Source of the DNA: Xenorhabdus mauleonii
GTDB taxonomy: Bacteria; Pseudomonadota; Gammaproteobacteria; Enterobacterales; Enterobacteriaceae
Reading direction: 5' to 3'
Length of the DNA: 64,000 nt
Assembly: GCF_900113945.1 (NCBI RefSeq)
Contig: NZ_FORG01000002.1
Coordinates: 1 to 64,000, forward strand
The position numbers and the translations under genes were made by a program. This document shows positions 63,090 to 64,000 of the stretch, piece after piece. The number at the start of each line of letters is the position of its first letter. Position 1 is the stretch's first letter. The notes below the pieces were generated by a model that did no database searches, was not told the origin of the DNA, and worked only from the letters and a program-made list of their open reading frames with translations.

Positions 63090-64000
63090 ATGAAATCAAA
63101 ATCAATCATCATTAATTCATGCGTTATTCTGGTATTGGGGCTGTTTTCCATCGACCTCTATAATCCGGCGCTACCTGCCATAAAATCCACACTGGGTATC
63201 ACTGATAGTCAGGCACAAAGCCTTGTCGTTTATTATCTCTTTGGTTTTGCCGCATCCCAACTTTTTTATGGCCCGCTTTCCGATAAGTACGGACGTGTTC
63301 CCGTTATTTTGTTTTCCTTATTGTTTGCTGCCATTGGCAATTATCTGACTTCTATGGCGAATTCGTTTCACACTTTATCGTTATTCCGGCTTTTAACCGG
63401 TATAGGTGCTGGCGGATGCCCTGTTATCAGCAGAGCTATACTCAGTGATACCTTCCGTGATAAGGCCGAACTATCTAAATCTCTGGCGGTGTTCTCAATG
63501 GCTTCACAGATTTCACCAGCTTTTGCTCCGGTTATTGGTGGATATATCACACAATATCTACCGTGGAAGTTTAATTTTATCGCTCTTGCCATCATGATGC
63601 TGGCTGGCACACTCTTTGTGAAGTTGACCTTGCCGGAAACATCCCCGATGAAACCGACGGGCAGAGGAAGAATAACGGGGTTTCGTATTTTGTTATCTGA
63701 TACAAACTTTGTTGTATACAGTGTCGTATCAGCTGTTTTATTTGCCATGACAATTGGCTATTTTACAGCCAGCCCTTTCATTTTTCAGGCGCAATTTGGT
63801 TTATCCTCTGCACAGAATGGATACTTGTTTATGGTCTATTCTGCCGGAATTGTCGTAGGTTCATTGCTGACAAAAAAATGGTTGTCACACGCCTGCCCTG
63901 AAAAGATTCTTAAAACTTCCCTCCCCTTATTGCTTTCCTTTACTGCCATCGCACTTATTTCAGTTTATTTCATTCAGGCATTATCAATAATTCTTATCAT
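63090..64000 (+). CDS. MFS multidrug exporter, Bcr/CflA type (truncated by window end)
   Basis: The first 303 residues of a major-facilitator protein are visible, still open at base 64000. It has SIDLYNPALPAIKSTLGITDSQAQSLVVYYLFGFAASQLFYGPLSDKYGRVPVI (the A-motif region of DHA1 exporters), LLTGIGAGGCPVISRAILSDTF and FAPVIGGYITQYLPWKFNF, all typical of the Bcr/CflA drug-resistance subfamily, with about 9 helices in the window. It begins with an ATG 5-6 bases after AAGGAGTG. The substrate is unknown. Confidence 0.88.
   Translation, partial: MKSKSIIINSCVILVLGLFSIDLYNPALPAIKSTLGITDSQAQSLVVYYLFGFAASQLFYGPLSDKYGRVPVILFSLLFAAIGNYLTSMANSFHTLSLFRLLTGIGAGGCPVISRAILSDTFRDKAELSKSLAVFSMASQISPAFAPVIGGYITQYLPWKFNFIALAIMMLAGTLFVKLTLPETSPMKPTGRGRITGFRILLSDTNFVVYSVVSAVLFAMTIGYFTASPFIFQAQFGLSSAQNGYLFMVYSAGIVVGSLLTKKWLSHACPEKILKTSLPLLLSFTAIALISVYFIQALSIILI

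Noticed and set aside
63368-63748. 126-codon minus-strand frame opposite the MFS gene
   Set aside because: Antisense to a clear MFS protein that continues open to the end of the window.

Overview
This window reads as a chromosomal segment of an entomopathogenic or nematode-associated member of the Morganellaceae, most likely Xenorhabdus (Photorhabdus is the main alternative). The base is moderately AT-rich. The core genes (nrdA-nrdB-yfaE, ubiG, gyrA, rcsC, rcsB-rcsD, the men cluster) are close to the E. coli proteins and keep the enterobacterial order, while the accessory genes (Ail/Lom barrels, a chitin-active AA10 protein, a chaperone-usher fimbria, a PAAR protein, decayed phage and IS remnants) fit an insect-associated enterobacterium. 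Species assignment is inference; no search was possible.

Layout. 1-8.0 kb is an accessory, partly decayed region: the start of a lambda-type holin at the left edge, small phage-like genes, a protein with a Tad2-like (DUF2829, Thoeris anti-defence) domain, a truncated IS1182-family transposase, an omptin pseudogene, an AAC(3)-type acetyltransferase, an AA10 lytic polysaccharide monooxygenase, a VOC protein, a GH24 endolysin and a tiny self-contained 24-codon transcription unit. 8.1-11.4 kb holds a small membrane protein, two Ail/Lom outer-membrane proteins and, between them, an AmiD-like amidase without a signal peptide. 11.8-26.0 kb is core: yfaE-nrdB-nrdA, ubiG, gyrA, rcsC and convergent rcsD-rcsB. 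tRNA-Ser(UGA) and tRNA-Thr(UGU) follow, then a frameshifted VOC gene, a LysR regulator, tyrP and a yfaZ-like gene.

30.0-43.1 kb is the menaquinone locus. menD-menH-menB-menC-menE are tightly packed, but menF is separated from menD by a four-gene chaperone-usher fimbrial operon (pilin, chaperone, usher, tip adhesin) with a 7-bp tandem repeat at its boundary. 44.0-54.1 kb is a biofilm block: pgaABCD (hmsHFRS) for poly-N-acetylglucosamine, then yfiR-yfiN-yfiB (a periplasmic repressor, a diguanylate cyclase and an OmpA-like lipoprotein), then a membrane EAL protein. c-di-GMP synthesis, breakdown and the polysaccharide machine it controls therefore sit side by side.

54.2-60.0 kb holds a two-gene operon (UPF0261/Tm-1-like and PEP-hydrolase-like proteins) divergent from a TetR regulator, an orphan PAAR protein, and an ascorbate-type PTS operon (EIIA-EIIB-EIIC) whose promoter region carries two families of direct repeats. 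betT, a DUF1801 protein and the start of a Bcr/CflA-type MFS exporter close the window.

The best candidates for something new are the Tad2-domain fusion protein, the tiny CRP-box/24-codon transcription unit, the 36-bp perfect palindrome in the Ail promoter region, the repeat-rich PTS promoter, and the insertion of fimbriae into the men cluster. No CRISPR array or complete defence system was seen.
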